Below are positions 62,120 to 64,000 of a stretch of DNA of 64,000 bases, one piece after another (position 1 is the first letter of the stretch; the number at the start of each line of letters is the position of its first letter). The notes under the pieces are model-generated. The model saw nothing but the letters and a program-made list of their open reading frames with translations. It was not told the origin of the DNA and did not search any database. A program made the position numbers and the translations under genes. The stretch is from Casimicrobiaceae bacterium (lineage in GTDB: Bacteria; Pseudomonadota; Gammaproteobacteria; Burkholderiales; Casimicrobiaceae): the NCBI GenBank assembly GCA_026646885.1, contig JAPKHK010000001.1, forward strand, positions 602,501 to 666,500, given 5' to 3'.

Positions 62120-63569
62120 GCCCACTCCGGCGCAGGGCACGACCCAGGACCTTCCCCCCCAAAGCTAGACTGGCCCGCCAACCGCGCCGCCTGATCTGTC
62201 TAGCCAGTGCGCCAAACGCCGCTTGCACGAACCCGGGCAGCGATTCCACCCGCGCATAGGTCTGGGCCTCCTCCGGACCAGGAGCGCTGCCGGAGGCGAG
62301 CCAGTGCAGGCGCTCGATGCGCACACGCCAATTCTCCGCGGGCGCTGATGATGGCGGCAGACTTCTCGAATCTGCGGCACTCGCTTGGTATTGCTGCCGC
62401 AAGGACGACAGGAAACAGGGCGGCACTTCAATCGAAATTTCCGCCTCGCGCAAAAGCCATTGCAGGTACGCTACACGCTGGCTTCGCAGATCAGGAAAAC
62501 GTTCCTGGGCTTCGCGGTGAACGCCCCACAGTGCTTCCGCGAAGGCGTTGAGTCCGCTGCTCCGTATCGTACTGAAGGCGGCCAGATTCCGGAAAGGGTC
62601 TGCACCCGCCTCTTCGGCCAGTGTGCGATCTCGGCGGTAATGTCGGCGCAGAACATTGGGAATGGGTGTGCCATCAGAAAAACAGCCGAAGGCGTAGGGC
62701 AAGCGCCGAAAGTCCGCATAACCCGACTCCAGCAAGCGCTGGGCATACTCGCGCACCAGGGTTTCGCCCTCGCCCAAGTCGCGCAGGCGAAACCGATCCT
62801 GATGGCGAGACAATGCCTCCGGGTACTCCGGATCGAGTCCGCTGAAATGAAAGAACCGCAGCGGCACCGAGGCCGCTTGCCAGCGGCCGTCGCGATGGGT
62901 GAGCGGCCGGTGCATCAAATTCCAATACGCGACGTTGTAGCCGGGGTCCGACAAGACCCGGAACTCGGAGAACAAGCGCGGGACCGCATCCACCCATTTT
63001 TGATCGGTGAAAGTGCCGGCGGCGACATCGATCCCGGCGCCGAACTCGAGCTTCTCCTGCCACCAGTTCAGAAAGCGCTGGGTTTCCTCGCTGCGGCGCA
63101 GGGCTAAGAATCCGAGATTGTAGGTCCCGCAGCGCAAAATCTCCTGCTCACTGGGCCGCCGGTCGTCATCGATAGGAGCGGTAAGGTGCGGCGTTAGCAG
63201 GCCGTTGGCACCGCTGTCCAGTTCCTCCGCCATCTCGCTCAGTGGGCTCAGGAGCAGAATGTCCGGGTCGAGGTAAAGCACGCGTTCCGCGCCGCGCCCG
63301 AAGAGCGCTTCGAACATCCAGGGCTTGGCCGCTGTGTTCATTTCGAGAATGTCATAGCGGAAGAGAAACTCTCGATGCTTCGGCAGACCAAGGCTCTCGA
63401 CGTCGATGGTCTGCCAGTTGCCCGCGGGCTCCCTGCCTTGCGACAAAGGCCGATCTACCCGCAGCAGCCACCGCTCCCAATCCGGATGGCATTGTGCCAC
63501 CGACTTCATGAGTACCCGCACATGCGGCAGATAGTTGTTGGAAGCGATGGTGAAAACCGCCGTGCGCAT
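62112..63569 (-). CDS. GT8-like glycosyltransferase
   Basis: A 485-residue protein whose first 280 residues resemble GT8-type retaining transferases: AVFTIASNNYLPHVRVLMKS, then RVLYLDPDILLLSPLSEMA (the D-x-D metal and donor site), and the NLGFLALRRSEETQRFL segment. An extra C-terminal region of about 200 residues has no motif I recognise. It lies between the ABC export permease and the unknown paralogues, in the same direction, in keeping with a role in the exported glycan. There are no membrane helices. Confidence 0.8.
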   Translation of the reverse strand: MRTAVFTIASNNYLPHVRVLMKSVAQCHPDWERWLLRVDRPLSQGREPAGNWQTIDVESLGLPKHREFLFRYDILEMNTAAKPWMFEALFGRGAERVLYLDPDILLLSPLSEMAEELDSGANGLLTPHLTAPIDDDRRPSEQEILRCGTYNLGFLALRRSEETQRFLNWWQEKLEFGAGIDVAAGTFTDQKWVDAVPRLFSEFRVLSDPGYNVAYWNLMHRPLTHRDGRWQAASVPLRFFHFSGLDPEYPEALSRHQDRFRLRDLGEGETLVREYAQRLLESGYADFRRLPYAFGCFSDGTPIPNVLRRHYRRDRTLAEEAGADPFRNLAAFSTIRSSGLNAFAEALWGVHREAQERFPDLRSQRVAYLQWLLREAEISIEVPPCFLSSLRQQYQASAADSRSLPPSSAPAENWRVRIERLHWLASGSAPGPEEAQTYARVESLPGFVQAAFGALARQIRRRGWRASLALGGKVLGRALRRSGHA

Positions 63570-63647
63570 CAGAACGCTCCCGCGGGTGTCGTCTTCGCCT
63601 TGGGGTGGCCGAGCCTCCCGCGCCCGATCGCTCGCGCGAGCTCAGGT

Positions 63648-64000
63648 TCAAAGCACATCGGCGAAGCCTCGGCGAGTTCTTTGAAACCAGGCGAAGCCCA
63701 GCCAGGCGAGTGCGGCACCGACTGCGCCGAAAAGCGCCAACCCGGACCAGTCCGGCAGACGGCCGTGAATGAGTACCTCGCGTGCTTGCTCGATGACGAA
63801 ACCCAGGGGGTTGATTTGCGCCAGCAAGCGATAATCGCTGGGCAGCATCGAAGCGGGAAAGAAAATGGGCGACAAGAACATCATCAGTGTCGTGATGATG
63901 CCCACCGCCTGGCCAATATCCCGCACATAGACGCCCAGCGAGGCCAAGAACCAGCAAAGACCCAGTATGCCTAGCAACAGCGGCAAGAGCACCACCGGTA
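63648..64000 (-). CDS. ABC-2 type polysaccharide export permease, 5' part beyond window edge
   Basis: The C-terminal 117 or so codons of a permease; the frame stays open past base 64000. Hydrophobic segments LLPLLLGILGLCWFLAS and TTLMMFLSPIFFPASMLP, the intervening LGVYVRDIGQAVG, and the QINPLGFVIEQAREVL stretch match ABC-2 permeases that export capsular or O-antigen polysaccharide (Wzm/KpsM type). The ATP-binding partner is expected just outside the window. It marks this locus as ABC-transporter-dependent, as opposed to Wzx/Wzy. Confidence 0.88.
   Translation of the reverse strand, partial: PVVLLPLLLGILGLCWFLASLGVYVRDIGQAVGIITTLMMFLSPIFFPASMLPSDYRLLAQINPLGFVIEQAREVLIHGRLPDWSGLALFGAVGAALAWLGFAWFQRTRRGFADVL

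Overview
The window reads as chromosomal DNA of a high-GC Gram-negative bacterium, most likely a betaproteobacterium. The cysH - DUF934 - cysI order, the TIGR03623-type nuclease paired with a UvrD-type helicase, the SirB2/NnrS/hemerythrin block and the HemN and DksA-like genes all fit that group. No rRNA, tRNA, prophage or CRISPR was found, so the genus cannot be fixed.

Layout. (1) 1-3.7 kb, minus strand: assimilatory sulfur genes (sulfite exporter-like permease, sulfite reductase cysI, DUF934 protein, cysH running off the left edge). (2) 3.8-12.0 kb, minus strand: a DNA-repair helicase/nuclease pair, SirB2, NnrS and a hemerythrin-domain protein. (3) 12.3-17.5 kb: universal stress protein, hemN, a DksA/TraR zinc-finger protein (minus strand), a single-domain response regulator, and a MoxR ATPase with its VWA partner. 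Two FNR/Anr-type boxes sit before the stress-protein and hemN genes, so an oxygen- or NO-responsive programme is likely there.

(4) 17.7-30.5 kb, plus strand: the most unusual part of the window. Nine consecutive genes encode exported right-handed beta-helix proteins built on one plan: signal peptide, a conserved roughly 150-residue head with a Cys-pair motif, a variable number of 26-28-residue rungs, and a conserved C-terminal cap. The eighth member carries a zinc metzincin protease in front of the same module. A candidate promoter and a 9-bp stem-loop precede the first gene.

(5) 30.5-33.8 kb: a transposase remnant followed by two lower-GC genes (a family-2 glycosyltransferase and a multi-pass membrane protein), probably acquired by transfer. 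(6) 34.0-37.3 kb: a methyltransferase and a large exported protein that joins FG-GAP-like repeats to another beta-helix.

(7) 37.4-64.0 kb, minus strand: a long surface-polysaccharide locus. It holds family-2, GT4 and GT8-like glycosyltransferases, three large GT-C-like membrane proteins (two are recent tandem copies), a sugar isomerase-like TIM barrel, an NAD-dependent reductase, an FAD oxidoreductase, an AsnB-type amidotransferase, a sulfotransferase with a coiled-coil tail, methyltransferases, three tandem proteins of unknown function and an ABC-2 export permease cut by the right edge. Many genes overlap by 4-8 bp, which points to one long co-transcribed unit reading from beyond the right edge. 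Together, regions 4-7 describe a cell investing heavily in exported and surface material: a glycan made and exported by region 7, and a set of repeat proteins that may bind, trim or decorate glycans at the cell surface. That functional link is inference from context.
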